From contig CAJMBK010000007.1 of assembly GCA_905211645.1 (NCBI GenBank), forward strand, positions 1 through 64,000: a DNA stretch of 64,000 nucleotides. The letters run 5' to 3'. The position numbers and the translations under genes are program-made. Positions 1-8,082 of this stretch are shown here, in pieces; the first letter of the stretch is position 1; each line of letters opens with the position of its first letter. The notes under the pieces were generated by a model. It was not told the DNA's origin. It saw only the letters and a program-made list of their open reading frames with translations, and made no database searches. Source of the DNA: an uncultured Caryophanales bacterium (GTDB lineage: Bacteria; Bacillota_I; Bacilli_A; RFN20; CAG-288).

Positions 1-32
1 GTATTAATATTTTAAAAGTTTACAATTCAAAA

Positions 33-70
33 ATAGAACACCAAGCGGTGTTCTATGCAATTCGATTTTT
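33..70. terminator. Hairpin with flanking T and A tracts
   Basis: A perfect 10-bp stem (33-42 with 47-56, loop AAGC) is followed after ten bases by five T on the plus strand and is preceded by an A run that would give a T run on the minus strand. It could end transcripts arriving from either side. It lies immediately before the serpin remnant and shows that no intact upstream part of that gene sits here. Confidence 0.45.
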
Positions 71-87
71 ACTTGCGCTAACTTTGA

Positions 88-435
88 AACTTAACACTTT
101 CTAATTCAGAAAAAACTGGTGCAATAGTCAGCTTAACTGTTCCTGAAATCCATCTTGAATCATCGATGTATGACACTCCTAGTCAAAAATACTCACTCGA
201 TTTGAATGGTTCAATGGGTAAATTTGTTGATACTTCAGCTGCTAAGTACGGTATGATTTTGAATCTTACTAAATTTGATATGGATGTTAATGGCATCTTG
301 GCAGATTCAGTTTCATTCACTTCCACTCCTATAGCTACTGAAGACAAAGTTGAGTTATTAATTAATAACGATTTCTACTTCGCATTAGTTGATAAAAACA
401 ACACACCTATGTTTGTTGGACATCAATCTTTATAG
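88..435 (+). pseudogene. 5'-truncated serpin remnant (C-terminal third)
   Basis: The frame is open from 88 (just after a TGA) to the TAG at 433-435, with the only ATG at 166 and no convincing ribosome binding site. The translation resembles the last ~115 residues of a serpin: a VPEIHLES strand as in the conserved VPKFKIE segment, a reactive-centre-loop-like stretch around DVNGILADSVSF, and a C-terminal strand pair NDFYFALVD...PMFVGHQ as in the family's RPFLFLIRD...ILFMGR. Serpins are ~370-420 residues, so the N-terminal two thirds are missing and a hairpin occupies the space upstream. I read it as a decayed gene copy rather than a working inhibitor. The family call rests on pattern resemblance only. 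Confidence 0.5.
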
Positions 436-457
436 ATATAAGCGTACCTCCTTCACA

Positions 458-487
458 ATAGACACTTTTAGTAAAGTGTCTATTTTT
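458..487 (+). terminator. Intrinsic terminator after serpin remnant
   Basis: An 11-bp stem ATAGACACTTT/AAAGTGTCTAT with loop TAGT is followed by a T run. It closes the serpin remnant; its preservation suggests the gene was once transcribed. Confidence 0.75.
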
Positions 488-617
488 AATTAAAATGAAC
501 AATTTATAAAATTAGAAATTAAATATAATATTGATAAAGTTGCTTTTGTGTATAAAATGTGAAAATTAAAGCGATTACATCCTTCCAATATCTTAGGTTT
601 TTTTACTTTTAACATTG

Positions 618-623
618 TATAAT
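618..623 (+). promoter_or_regulatory. Candidate -10 box for fakA
   Basis: A consensus TATAAT lies 73 bases before the fakA start codon, with TG directly before it. The -35 region around 595-600 is poor. The rest of the gap from 488 to 617 is AT-rich with no other recognisable element. Confidence 0.4.
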
Positions 624-630
624 AAGAAAG

Positions 631-666
631 CAAATATTTAATTATGCCGGTGGGCCTGGATATTTG
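631..666 (+). promoter_or_regulatory. Hairpin in the fakA 5' leader
   Basis: CAAATAT at 631-637 pairs with ATATTTG at 660-666, and a GCC/GGC helix (645-647 with 652-654) lies inside. The element sits between the candidate -10 box and the ribosome binding site AAGGAG (about 686-691). Its GC-rich core stands out in an AT-rich leader. No known riboswitch class was recognised. Confidence 0.25.
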
Positions 667-695
667 GAATTTATCATAATATTTAAGGAGACTCT

Positions 696-2420
696 ATGAA
701 GAAAATTGATGGTGTGCTTTTTAAGCAAATGATTATATCTGCTAATAATAATTTATTTAATAATTATCCTGAGATTAACCAATTGAACGTTTTCCCTGTT
801 CCAGATGGTGATACAGGTACCAATATGAATTTAACTTTGACAAGCGGTACAAGTATGGTTTGTCAAAAGAATGAAAAGAATATTTACTTAGTCGCAAAAA
901 CCTTCAAAGAAGGACTTTTGATGGGTGCTAGAGGTAACTCTGGCGTTATCTTATCCCAAATTTTCAGAGGCTTTGCTGATAGCTTAAAAGATAAAGCTGA
1001 AGCCGATTGCTTCGACATTGTCGATGCATTCGTCAATGCAAAAGATGTTGCATATCAAAACGTCATCAAACCTACAGAAGGTACAATTTTAACCGTCGTT
1101 AGAGATGCTGCTGAGACTTTACAAGAAAAAGTCACAGAGAATATGCCAATCGACGAAGTTTTCGATATCTACTTACAAGAAGCTAAAGAATCCTTAGCAA
1201 GAACACCTGATTTATTACCTGTTTTAAGGGATGCTGGTGTTGTTGACTCAGGTGGTGCAGGTTATGTTAAAATCATCGAAGGTATGGCTAAGGCATTGCA
1301 TAACGATATCGTTGAAAGAATTATGCCTGATGTTGTTTCTTCCTCTGGTCAAACAGAATTTGAATTTGCACCTCAAGGTGAAGCAACTAACGTCCAATCC
1401 CGTTTCAAACACGAAGAATTTGGTTACTGCACTGAATTCATCTTACGTTTACCTAAGCAAGAAGATATCATCAAATTAGGTAAGAAAGTCTACAACAAGA
1501 AACGTGTTGATGGTGTTTTATGTGCACATGGTAACTCCATTGTTTCCGTTCACGATGATGATTTAGTTAAGGTTCATATCCACACCAGAAATCCTGGTTA
1601 CATCTTAACTTACGCACAGCAATTTGGTGAATTTATTAAGATTAAAATCGAAAATATGGCTGAACAACATTCACATTTGATCGAAGAAAATCATGGTTCT
1701 ACCAATGAACTTGAAGTTAAGACCGCAGCTCCAAGTGAAAAGAAGAAAGAACCTAAAGAATACGCACTTATCGCAGTTGCAAACGGCGAAGGTATAAAAT
1801 CTATCTTTAAAGATTTAGGCGTTGATGAAATTGTTTCCGGTGGTCAAACAATGAACCCATCCACAGAAGATTTCGTTAAAGCATGCAGAGAATGCAACGC
1901 TAAGAATATCTACATCTTCCCTAACAACTCAAATATCATCATGGCAGCAACTCAAGCCAGTGATGTTTTAGAAGGTGAATGTAAAGTTAACGTCATCCCA
2001 AGTAAGTCTATTCCAGCAGGTATTGCAGCATGTTTAGTTTTCAATCCAACCGCTTCTGTTGAAGCAAACTTGGAAGAGATGAACGGTGAACTCGAAAATA
2101 TTAAAACTGGTGAAGTTACCTTCTCAGTTAGAGACACCTGCATCGATGGCACCGAAGTTCATAACGGTGACTTCATGGGTATCTCTAAGAAGAAGATTCT
2201 TGTCTCCGTCAAAGATAAAGTTGAAGCACTCAAGACTTTGATTGCAGGCATGGTTGATGAAGATAGCTCACTTTTAACAATTTACTTCGGTGAAGATTTA
2301 ACACAAGAAGAAATTGAAAGAGTTAACGCACTTGTTGCTGAATACGAAGAAAAAGGCTTTGAAGTTCAAACCTTCAACGGTGGTCAACCAGTCTATTCAT
2401 TCTACGTCGCAGTTGAGTAA
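696..2420 (+). CDS. fakA: Fatty acid kinase, ATP-binding subunit FakA (YloV/DAK2 family)
   Basis: 574 residues, the usual length for FakA. In the family this cytoplasmic kinase phosphorylates fatty acids presented by a FakB (DegV-type) carrier, giving acyl-phosphate that PlsX/PlsY use in phospholipid synthesis. The N-terminal DhaL (DAK2) domain is clear: NVFPVPDGDTGTNM near residues 30-44 carries the aspartates that hold Mg-ATP, and ARGNSGVILSQI follows near 85-100. A middle domain and the C-terminal domain (about 340-574) match the FakA layout. The start has AAGGAG six bases upstream. The usual neighbour yloU (Asp23 family) is absent and no fakB lies in the window. plsX 2.4 kb downstream fits the same pathway. 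Confidence 0.93.
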   Translation: MKKIDGVLFKQMIISANNNLFNNYPEINQLNVFPVPDGDTGTNMNLTLTSGTSMVCQKNEKNIYLVAKTFKEGLLMGARGNSGVILSQIFRGFADSLKDKAEADCFDIVDAFVNAKDVAYQNVIKPTEGTILTVVRDAAETLQEKVTENMPIDEVFDIYLQEAKESLARTPDLLPVLRDAGVVDSGGAGYVKIIEGMAKALHNDIVERIMPDVVSSSGQTEFEFAPQGEATNVQSRFKHEEFGYCTEFILRLPKQEDIIKLGKKVYNKKRVDGVLCAHGNSIVSVHDDDLVKVHIHTRNPGYILTYAQQFGEFIKIKIENMAEQHSHLIEENHGSTNELEVKTAAPSEKKKEPKEYALIAVANGEGIKSIFKDLGVDEIVSGGQTMNPSTEDFVKACRECNAKNIYIFPNNSNIIMAATQASDVLEGECKVNVIPSKSIPAGIAACLVFNPTASVEANLEEMNGELENIKTGEVTFSVRDTCIDGTEVHNGDFMGISKKKILVSVKDKVEALKTLIAGMVDEDSSLLTIYFGEDLTQEEIERVNALVAEYEEKGFEVQTFNGGQPVYSFYVAVE

Positions 2421-2423
2421 ATT

Positions 2424-2446
2424 TAAAGGCTCTTAGGAGCCTTTTT
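2424..2446 (+). terminator. Intrinsic terminator after fakA
   Basis: AAAGGCTC/GGAGCCTTT stem with a TTA loop followed by T residues, three bases after the fakA stop codon. Confidence 0.85.
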
Positions 2447-2477
2447 CTTTGGTTTAAGTGATTAGACTTAAAAATCT

Positions 2478-2506
2478 TTGATTCGATTTAACACTATTTA
2501 TTTAAT
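2478..2506 (+). promoter_or_regulatory. Candidate promoter for the YitT gene
   Basis: TTGATT (2478-2483), 17-base spacer, TTTAAT (2501-2506). Transcription would start near 2513, giving a ~30-base leader that lacks any purine-rich ribosome binding site before the ATG at 2544. Confidence 0.4.
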
Positions 2507-2543
2507 TTGTATTAATATAAATCTATATTTTTTATAATAATGA

Positions 2544-3572
2544 ATGATGAAATCTAGATTAAAAATGCTCTTAGAAAATAAGAGGGAAAACATTTTAAAA
2601 TCTCATTTGAACAAGATAAACGAGAGTAAATACAAAGTTTTAAATTTCCTCATTTTGATTGTTGCGGGATTTATTAACGGCTTAGGTTCAGGTCTCTTTT
2701 TGTCATGTGCTAAGCTCTTGGATGGTGGTATTTCCGGTACTGCCATGCTTTTGAATTATCTGGTTTCATTCAATGCACCTAGTTACAGTTTCATTTTCAG
2801 TTTGACATTCTTCTTAGTCATTTTGAATATTCCATTCTTTATCGTCGGTGTTAAAAAGATCGGCTGGCAGATGTTAATTTACTCATTTGTGGCAATCTTT
2901 TCTTACTCAATTGCAGTTATGATTTACACTGGAAATAACGGTTCTTGGTACACTCCACTTACTGAAGTTGGTCCTTTTGCTGATTTGAATAAACCAGAAT
3001 ACAGTTTAGTCTGTGCAATCTTTGGTGGACTGTTCTCTGGAATTGGGTCAGGATTGACCGTCAAATTTGGTGGTGCTATGGATGGAGTTGACGTTTTATC
3101 TGTCATGGTTCATAAGAAACTCAACATGACAGTTGGTCAAGTTTGTATGTGCTACAACGCAATCTTATTTGTACTTTTTGCTTCAGTTAATGACTACACC
3201 GATCCTTCAATTAATAACCTCATCGGTTGTTTACTCTCATTGTTAAGTTACTACATCAACTTGAAAGCAATCGATTTTATCAACGAAGGTTTATCTAAAT
3301 CCATCATGTGTATTATTATCACCGAGAAATATGGTGAAGTTAGTGATGCTATCAACTCTAAGTTAGGTAGATCAGTCACTTTCATCAAGAGTAAAGGTTA
3401 TTTCACTGGAAAAGATAATGAGATGATCTATTCAGTTGTTAACAGATTTGAAGTTAACAGATTAAGAATCCTTATCTCTGAGATTGATCCTGATGCTTTT
3501 GTCACATTCACAGAAGTCAGTGAACTTGTTGGCAGAAAGGTTTATTTCAAGAGGAGAAAACGTGATAAATAA
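2544..3572 (+). CDS. YitT family membrane protein (DUF161 + DUF2179)
   Basis: 342 residues. Five or six hydrophobic segments occupy roughly residues 30-245 (for example FLILIVAGFINGLGSGLF and FIFSLTFFLVILNIPFFIVGV), with glycine-rich turns such as GGISGTAML typical of the YitT family. A soluble C-terminal domain (about 255-335) matches DUF2179, a small ferredoxin-like or ligand-binding domain. The substrate and role of this family are not established. The start at 2544 is followed directly by a second ATG and lacks a visible Shine-Dalgarno. The 3' end overlaps the next gene by 11 bases, so the two are probably translationally coupled. Confidence 0.85.
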   Translation: MMKSRLKMLLENKRENILKSHLNKINESKYKVLNFLILIVAGFINGLGSGLFLSCAKLLDGGISGTAMLLNYLVSFNAPSYSFIFSLTFFLVILNIPFFIVGVKKIGWQMLIYSFVAIFSYSIAVMIYTGNNGSWYTPLTEVGPFADLNKPEYSLVCAIFGGLFSGIGSGLTVKFGGAMDGVDVLSVMVHKKLNMTVGQVCMCYNAILFVLFASVNDYTDPSINNLIGCLLSLLSYYINLKAIDFINEGLSKSIMCIIITEKYGEVSDAINSKLGRSVTFIKSKGYFTGKDNEMIYSVVNRFEVNRLRILISEIDPDAFVTFTEVSELVGRKVYFKRRKRDK

Positions 3573-4758
3573 GTTTTTGTTTTTGGATTTTGAATCAGGG
3601 TTTTACAACAGTATCTGCTCAGCAGGTTATGTTTTGACAGATACTAATTTTACCTTGCTTGCAAAGGAAGATTTAATTTGTAATCCAGAAGCTCCTTTAT
3701 TCAAAATTCCTAAAAATTCTAAGAAACATTTCAGTTACGCTTACTCTCCAGAAGTTTTCAAAAGCAAGGGAAACTTTACAACAATTTATAAAAAACTCTA
3801 CAAGTTGCTAAATGATGAAAATACTATTGTTTTTGGCTTCTCTTTTGAAAACGATTTGAACTTCTTGCTTTCAACTTTGGATAGGTACAGACTTAACAAA
3901 CCTAAGTTTACTTATTATGATGTACAAGATATTTTCTTTAAATTGGATAAGTCTTATCCAAATAGAAGCGGTATTCCTTCACTAGGAAATTTGAACCATT
4001 TCTTCAACACAGGTTTAGTTCAAAACACACATAAATCTGATGATGACGCTTTCATGACAATGAAGGTTTTTGAAAATATCTTAAAAACTATCAAGATGAG
4101 TTTCACTGATGTGGTCAATTTATTACATTTACAAGGTTCAACATTTAAAGATTTTGAGCAGAGTGTTATTCAAAGAGCACAGAAGAACTTTGATGAATTG
4201 AAAGACGCTTATAATCAATATCGTCAAAGCATTCATATGGATATCTTAAAGCATATTTCTGAGTATCTTGTTGAATCTAATAAAGATAATAAAGTGATCA
4301 AATATTACACTTATCCAATTGAAAACTTGGAAAATGATGCACTTCTTGCTATCAATTTAATCTATAACTTATCTCACTTTAATTACAAGTTAACATTCAC
4401 TCCAATTGACGGAGTTGATGTAATTGATAACGTCAATTTCTTAGAGCAGAAAGCGCGAATCAAATTCAAAAATAAGTGGCATTTCAAGGGTTTTCAGATA
4501 AATAAAGTCAATCCTTATGTTACATTCTTATCAAAGATTGATCCATTCTCTTACTATGTTTTAACTACATTCTACTCGCTTAAACATGTTTCAAGTTTGA
4601 TAATTTACATTAATCATTTCAAGAAATTTATGTTTAAGTACCGTTCAAATTTAGTTAAAAAGGATGAGGAAGCAACTCAAATTCAAACTGAGAATGAAAA
4701 TGCATACTTTGACTACATCACATTTAGAGAAAATTTGAAGAAAGATCACAAGAATTAA
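3562..4758 (+). CDS. DEDD exonuclease-like protein with unknown C-terminal domain
   Basis: The start is taken as GTG 3562, which has GAGGAG nine bases upstream inside the end of the YitT gene; upstream codons in this frame overlap that gene. 398 residues. The first ~175 residues look like a DnaQ/RNase T-type 3'-5' exonuclease: FLDFESG near residues 5-11 gives the DxE of Exo I, GFSFENDLNFL near 90-100 the Exo II aspartate, and HKSDDDAFM near 155-163 the His/Asp of Exo III (DEDDh type). The remaining ~220 residues contain helical, Lys/Asp-rich sequence I do not recognise. The substrate (DNA or RNA) cannot be told. A role as a polymerase proofreading subunit is unlikely given the fused C-terminus. 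Confidence 0.7.
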   Translation: MINKFLFLDFESGFYNSICSAGYVLTDTNFTLLAKEDLICNPEAPLFKIPKNSKKHFSYAYSPEVFKSKGNFTTIYKKLYKLLNDENTIVFGFSFENDLNFLLSTLDRYRLNKPKFTYYDVQDIFFKLDKSYPNRSGIPSLGNLNHFFNTGLVQNTHKSDDDAFMTMKVFENILKTIKMSFTDVVNLLHLQGSTFKDFEQSVIQRAQKNFDELKDAYNQYRQSIHMDILKHISEYLVESNKDNKVIKYYTYPIENLENDALLAINLIYNLSHFNYKLTFTPIDGVDVIDNVNFLEQKARIKFKNKWHFKGFQINKVNPYVTFLSKIDPFSYYVLTTFYSLKHVSSLIIYINHFKKFMFKYRSNLVKKDEEATQIQTENENAYFDYITFRENLKKDHKN

Positions 4759-4760
4759 TA

Positions 4761-4787
4761 TTTTTTATATCTTTAGATATAAAAAAA
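4761..4787. terminator. AT-only hairpin after the exonuclease gene
   Basis: TTTTTTATATC and GATATAAAAAA form an 11-bp stem with a TTTA loop. The tracts that make the stem are themselves the T and A runs, so termination would be weak. It could instead be a processing or stabilising hairpin. Confidence 0.35.
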
Positions 4788-4818
4788 GTGAACAATCAAT
4801 CTTATTATTAGATAATAA
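4788..4818 (+). promoter_or_regulatory. Candidate plsX promoter overlapped by a 17-bp palindrome
   Basis: GTGAAC (4788-4793), 17 bases, GATAAT (4811-4816) could be a promoter. A perfect inverted repeat TTATTAT-TAG-ATAATAA (4802-4818) covers the -10 box. FapR operators in Bacillota are 17-bp palindromes of the form TTA...TAA placed over fatty acid and phospholipid gene promoters, including plsX. The inner bases differ from the FapR consensus, so identity is inference. In AT-rich DNA chance is possible. Confidence 0.35.
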
Positions 4819-4836
4819 AAAAGCGAGGTTTTGATT

Positions 4837-5829
4837 ATGATTAAAATTTGTTTAGATATCGAAGGTTCCGATTTAGGTAACAAAGAACTTTGCCAAGGCT
4901 GTTTGGACTATTTAAAAGACAACAAGGATGTTTGTCTTGTTTTAGTTGGTAAAACAGCAGAATATGAAAATCTCTTTGCAGATTACAAAGATAGAGTTGA
5001 ATTTGTCACTGCAGAAGATGTTGTTCCAATGGAAGTTTCACCATTAGCTTTGCTTAGAATGCAAAAATCCAGCATGGTTATGGGTTTGAAAAGAGCTAAC
5101 CAAGATGATTGTGATGCTTTTGTTACTTGTGGTTCCTCAGGTGGTTTTATCACCGGTGCTCAACTCATAATCAAAAAGATTCCTCACGTTTGTAGAGCAG
5201 CATTCACATCTCCATTTGTCACCAAGATTAAAGATAAACAAACTGTTATTCTTGATATCGGTGCAAGTAACGAAAATACCGTTGAAGAAATGGCTTGCTT
5301 TGCAAGATTAGGTAGAAATTACTGCCGTTGTGTTTTGGGTATTGAAAATCCTTCTGTCTACTTGCTTTCCAACGGTGCTGAAGAAGGTAAGGGCAGTAAA
5401 ATTGTTGTTGATACATACAAATATTTGAAAGAAACCAATTTCCCTAACTTCTGTGGAAATGTTGAAGCAAGAGACGCTTTGGATGGCACTCATGATGTCA
5501 TCGTCTGCCAAGGATTTGACGGAAATATTCTTTTGAAATCTTCCGAAGGTGTCGCTAGCATGATGAATGACATGATCAAGAAAGCATTCAAGAAGAATTT
5601 ATTTACAAAGATTGGTTACCTTTTAGCTAAGAAAGGTTTCGATGAGATGAAAGCCAGTATGGATTACAAGAAAATTGGCGGTGCAATTTTATTAGGTGTT
5701 AATAAAGTCTGCGTTAAAAGTCATGGTAATTCCAACGCTTACGCTTTCTACCATGCAATTGATTTAGCTTACAGAATGGCTAAGAACCATGTTGTTGAAG
5801 ATATTAAAAAGGAATTTGAAAATAATTAG
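4837..5829 (+). CDS. plsX: Phosphate acyltransferase PlsX
   Basis: 330 residues, the usual length. PlsX converts acyl-ACP to acyl-phosphate, the donor for PlsY in phosphatidic acid synthesis, at the inner face of the membrane. Diagnostic stretches include CLDIEGSDLGNKE at the N-terminus, TCGSSGGFITGAQLI near 100-114 and CQGFDGNILLKSSEG near 225-240. ATG 4837 is chosen because GAGG lies eight bases upstream; the in-frame TTG at 4831 would leave only two bases. The gene abuts rnc with no gap, but fabD, fabG and acpP, which often sit between plsX and rnc, are absent. Together with fakA it suggests reliance on exogenous fatty acids. Confidence 0.93.
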   Translation: MIKICLDIEGSDLGNKELCQGCLDYLKDNKDVCLVLVGKTAEYENLFADYKDRVEFVTAEDVVPMEVSPLALLRMQKSSMVMGLKRANQDDCDAFVTCGSSGGFITGAQLIIKKIPHVCRAAFTSPFVTKIKDKQTVILDIGASNENTVEEMACFARLGRNYCRCVLGIENPSVYLLSNGAEEGKGSKIVVDTYKYLKETNFPNFCGNVEARDALDGTHDVIVCQGFDGNILLKSSEGVASMMNDMIKKAFKKNLFTKIGYLLAKKGFDEMKASMDYKKIGGAILLGVNKVCVKSHGNSNAYAFYHAIDLAYRMAKNHVVEDIKKEFENN

Positions 5830-5835
5830 TTGAAG

Positions 5836-6531
5836 ATGAAATTAGTAGATTTACTTAAAGAGATGAATATTCCATATAAAGATTTGTCTTTGTATGAACA
5901 AGCATTTACCCATAAATCTTTTTCAAACGAATACAATATGCAAAATAACACAGAGTGTTTAGATTACGATCGTTTGGAATTTTTAGGCGATGCTATTATT
6001 TATTCATCTATCGCAAGACTTTTATACACAAAGTTTCCTAAATACGATTCTGGTAAGCTTTCTAAAATAAGGAAATTCTTGATTGAAGGCACAACTTTAA
6101 CTGTTATTGCTAAGAATTACAACTTTGAAAAATACATTCGTTATTCCAAAGGTGAACTTGGTAACAGTGCTAATCATAACAAAGTTCAAGAAGACGTTTT
6201 TGAAGCGCTTATTGGAGCAATCACCATCGATTTAGGTGAAACTTTTGCTTTCAAATTTGTTATCGATATTTTAGGTGATTATCTCACCGAAAATTTAGAA
6301 ACTTCCTACAAGGAAGATGCGAAGAGTGAACTTCAAATTGTTGTTGAAAAAGAACTTAAGGTTCAACCTATTTACAGAGTTGAAACAATCGAATTAGGTA
6401 AGAATAAACAGATATTTAAAGCATCTTGCTATATTGGCAACATCTTAATTGGTTCCGGTTCCGGTCCAAGCAAGAAAGCAGCAGAAAAAGAAGCTGCAAA
6501 GGATGCTTTAACTAATTACGTTAAAAGATAG
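5836..6531 (+). CDS. rnc: Ribonuclease III
   Basis: 231 residues. RNase III cleaves double-stranded RNA, including rRNA precursors. The signature YDRLEFLGDAI (about residues 42-53) and the second catalytic acidic patch DVFEALIGA (near 120-128) are present. The C-terminal double-stranded RNA-binding domain (about 155-231) ends with the typical GSGPSKKAAEKEAA segment. TTG 5830 directly after the plsX stop would be an alternative start adding two residues. No Shine-Dalgarno is visible, so translation is probably coupled to plsX. In most Bacillota smc follows rnc; here ftsY starts 15 bases later. Confidence 0.93.
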   Translation: MKLVDLLKEMNIPYKDLSLYEQAFTHKSFSNEYNMQNNTECLDYDRLEFLGDAIIYSSIARLLYTKFPKYDSGKLSKIRKFLIEGTTLTVIAKNYNFEKYIRYSKGELGNSANHNKVQEDVFEALIGAITIDLGETFAFKFVIDILGDYLTENLETSYKEDAKSELQIVVEKELKVQPIYRVETIELGKNKQIFKASCYIGNILIGSGSGPSKKAAEKEAAKDALTNYVKR

Positions 6532-6546
6532 AAACGAGGATTTAGA

Positions 6547-7827
6547 ATGGGTTTAATTAATTGGTTAAAAAAGAAATTCTCTAAAGACGAAGAACAGAAA
6601 AAAGATGAAAAAGAAGAGGTAGTTGAAGAGACTAAAGAAGAAACTTCAGAACCTACTATAGAAGATGGTAACTTAGAAAAGTTGCCTGAAGATTTTGACA
6701 TTTCCGATATCTTAAAAGACAAGGAAGAACTCGACAAGGCTTCTCAAGATGGTAAGGATAAAAATGGTCTTACTAAGAAAGAAAGAGAAAAAGAAAAAGA
6801 GAGAAAGCTTGTTGAAGACTTAAAAGCAAAGAGAAAAGAACAAGAAGAGAAGAAAAAATTAGAGAAGAAACAACAGAAAGAATATCAAAAGACTGTTGAT
6901 AATAAATATATCGCTGGTTTGGATAAATCCAGACAAGGTTTCACAAACAAATTAAACAAATTAGCCAAGGAGCATCAAATTGCTAACCAAGAATATTTTG
7001 ATGGTTTGGAAAGAATTTTAGTAGAAGCAGATGTCGGTATTCGCTTAACTCTTGAGCTTCTTGATCAAGTTGAAAAGGAATGTAAGACAAAAGGTATCTA
7101 CAACACCAGTGAAATCAATGAACTTTTAATCGATAAGATGTTCGTTGGTTACATCAACCAAGGTGGTTCCTTCAAAACAGATATCGATTTTGTTGAAAAT
7201 GGTCCAACAGTTTTACTTATTGTCGGTGTTAATGGAACTGGTAAAACCACAACTATTGCTAAATTAGGCAAACGCTACAAAGAGATGGGTAAGAAAGTTT
7301 TATTCGTTGCAGCTGACACATTTAGAGCCGGTGCTATCGACCAATTAGCTCTATGGGCGGATAGAGTTGGTGTTGATATCTACAAGAAAAATGAAGGTGC
7401 AGACCCTGCTTCAGTTTGCTTTGAAGGTTTAACTAAAGCAAAGAATGAAAACTACGATTTAGTTATCATCGATACAGCAGGTAGATTACACAATAAATCT
7501 TATTTGATGGATGAACTTGGTAAAGTTATCCGTGTCATCAAGAAAGTTATCCCAGAAGCACCACATGAAACCTTCTTAGTTTTGGACGCAAATACCGGTC
7601 AAAACGGTATTGAACAAGCCAAAGTTTTCAAAGAAGTTTGTGATATTTCTGGTGTTGTCATCACCAAGATGGATGGAACCAGTAAAGGTGGTATAATTTT
7701 AAGCATTCGAGACATGCTTTCCGTTCCAGTCAGATTCATCGGTTTAGGTGAAAAGATGGATGATTTGAAAGAATTCGATCTCGATCAATATTTGTATGGT
7801 CTTTTAGTTGGAGAAAACGAGGATTAA
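6547..7827 (+). CDS. ftsY: Signal recognition particle receptor FtsY
   Basis: 426 residues. FtsY is the membrane-associated GTPase that receives Ffh-ribosome complexes for co-translational membrane insertion. An acidic/basic, highly charged N-terminal region (residues 1-130) is followed by the NG domain. GTPase motifs: GVNGTGKTT near 227-235 (G1), DTFRAGAIDQL (G2 region), DTAGRLHNKSYLMDEL (G3), TKMDGTSKGG (G4). GAGG precedes the ATG by six bases. The last base of the stop codon is the first base of the next ATG, so the following small gene is coupled. Ffh, its partner, lies 0.6 kb downstream in the same operon. Confidence 0.95.
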   Translation: MGLINWLKKKFSKDEEQKKDEKEEVVEETKEETSEPTIEDGNLEKLPEDFDISDILKDKEELDKASQDGKDKNGLTKKEREKEKERKLVEDLKAKRKEQEEKKKLEKKQQKEYQKTVDNKYIAGLDKSRQGFTNKLNKLAKEHQIANQEYFDGLERILVEADVGIRLTLELLDQVEKECKTKGIYNTSEINELLIDKMFVGYINQGGSFKTDIDFVENGPTVLLIVGVNGTGKTTTIAKLGKRYKEMGKKVLFVAADTFRAGAIDQLALWADRVGVDIYKKNEGADPASVCFEGLTKAKNENYDLVIIDTAGRLHNKSYLMDELGKVIRVIKKVIPEAPHETFLVLDANTGQNGIEQAKVFKEVCDISGVVITKMDGTSKGGIILSIRDMLSVPVRFIGLGEKMDDLKEFDLDQYLYGLLVGENED

Positions 7828-8081
7828 TGAGTTTTATCTTATTGTTGCTAGGATTTTTTATTGTTAACATGTTGGTATCAAATATCGTTTCTGGTTTGAT
7901 ACCTAACTACTTACTAGCTAGTGTTGTCACAGACCTAGTTATAGCTTTGTTAATCACTTTTTTACTTGCTCCAAGAGATCCTTTTACCGGTAAAAGAAAT
8001 TGGGAAAGAACGGCTACGTATTTTCTTTATACAGCCAGTTTTTTCATCCTCATCGATTTGATAACTATCGTATTGTTCTAG
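7827..8081 (+). CDS. Small membrane protein between ftsY and ylxM
   Basis: 84 residues with three predicted hydrophobic segments (about 3-20, 27-47, 64-84) separated by a basic loop containing PRDPFTGKRNWER. No family recognised. It overlaps the ftsY stop by one base (TAATG), and ylxM begins one base after its TAG, so it is expressed within the SRP operon. Its place among targeting-pathway genes suggests, but does not show, a role at the membrane end of protein insertion. Confidence 0.75.
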   Translation: MSFILLLLGFFIVNMLVSNIVSGLIPNYLLASVVTDLVIALLITFLLAPRDPFTGKRNWERTATYFLYTASFFILIDLITIVLF

Positions 8082-8082
8082 T

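Noticed and set aside
1952..2152. Minus-strand open frame inside fakA
   Set aside because: Frame created by the codon bias of the strongly supported fakA; no ribosome site or family likeness. The same reasoning applies to the other antisense and overlapping frames in rpoB, rpoC, ftsH, oppD and jetC.
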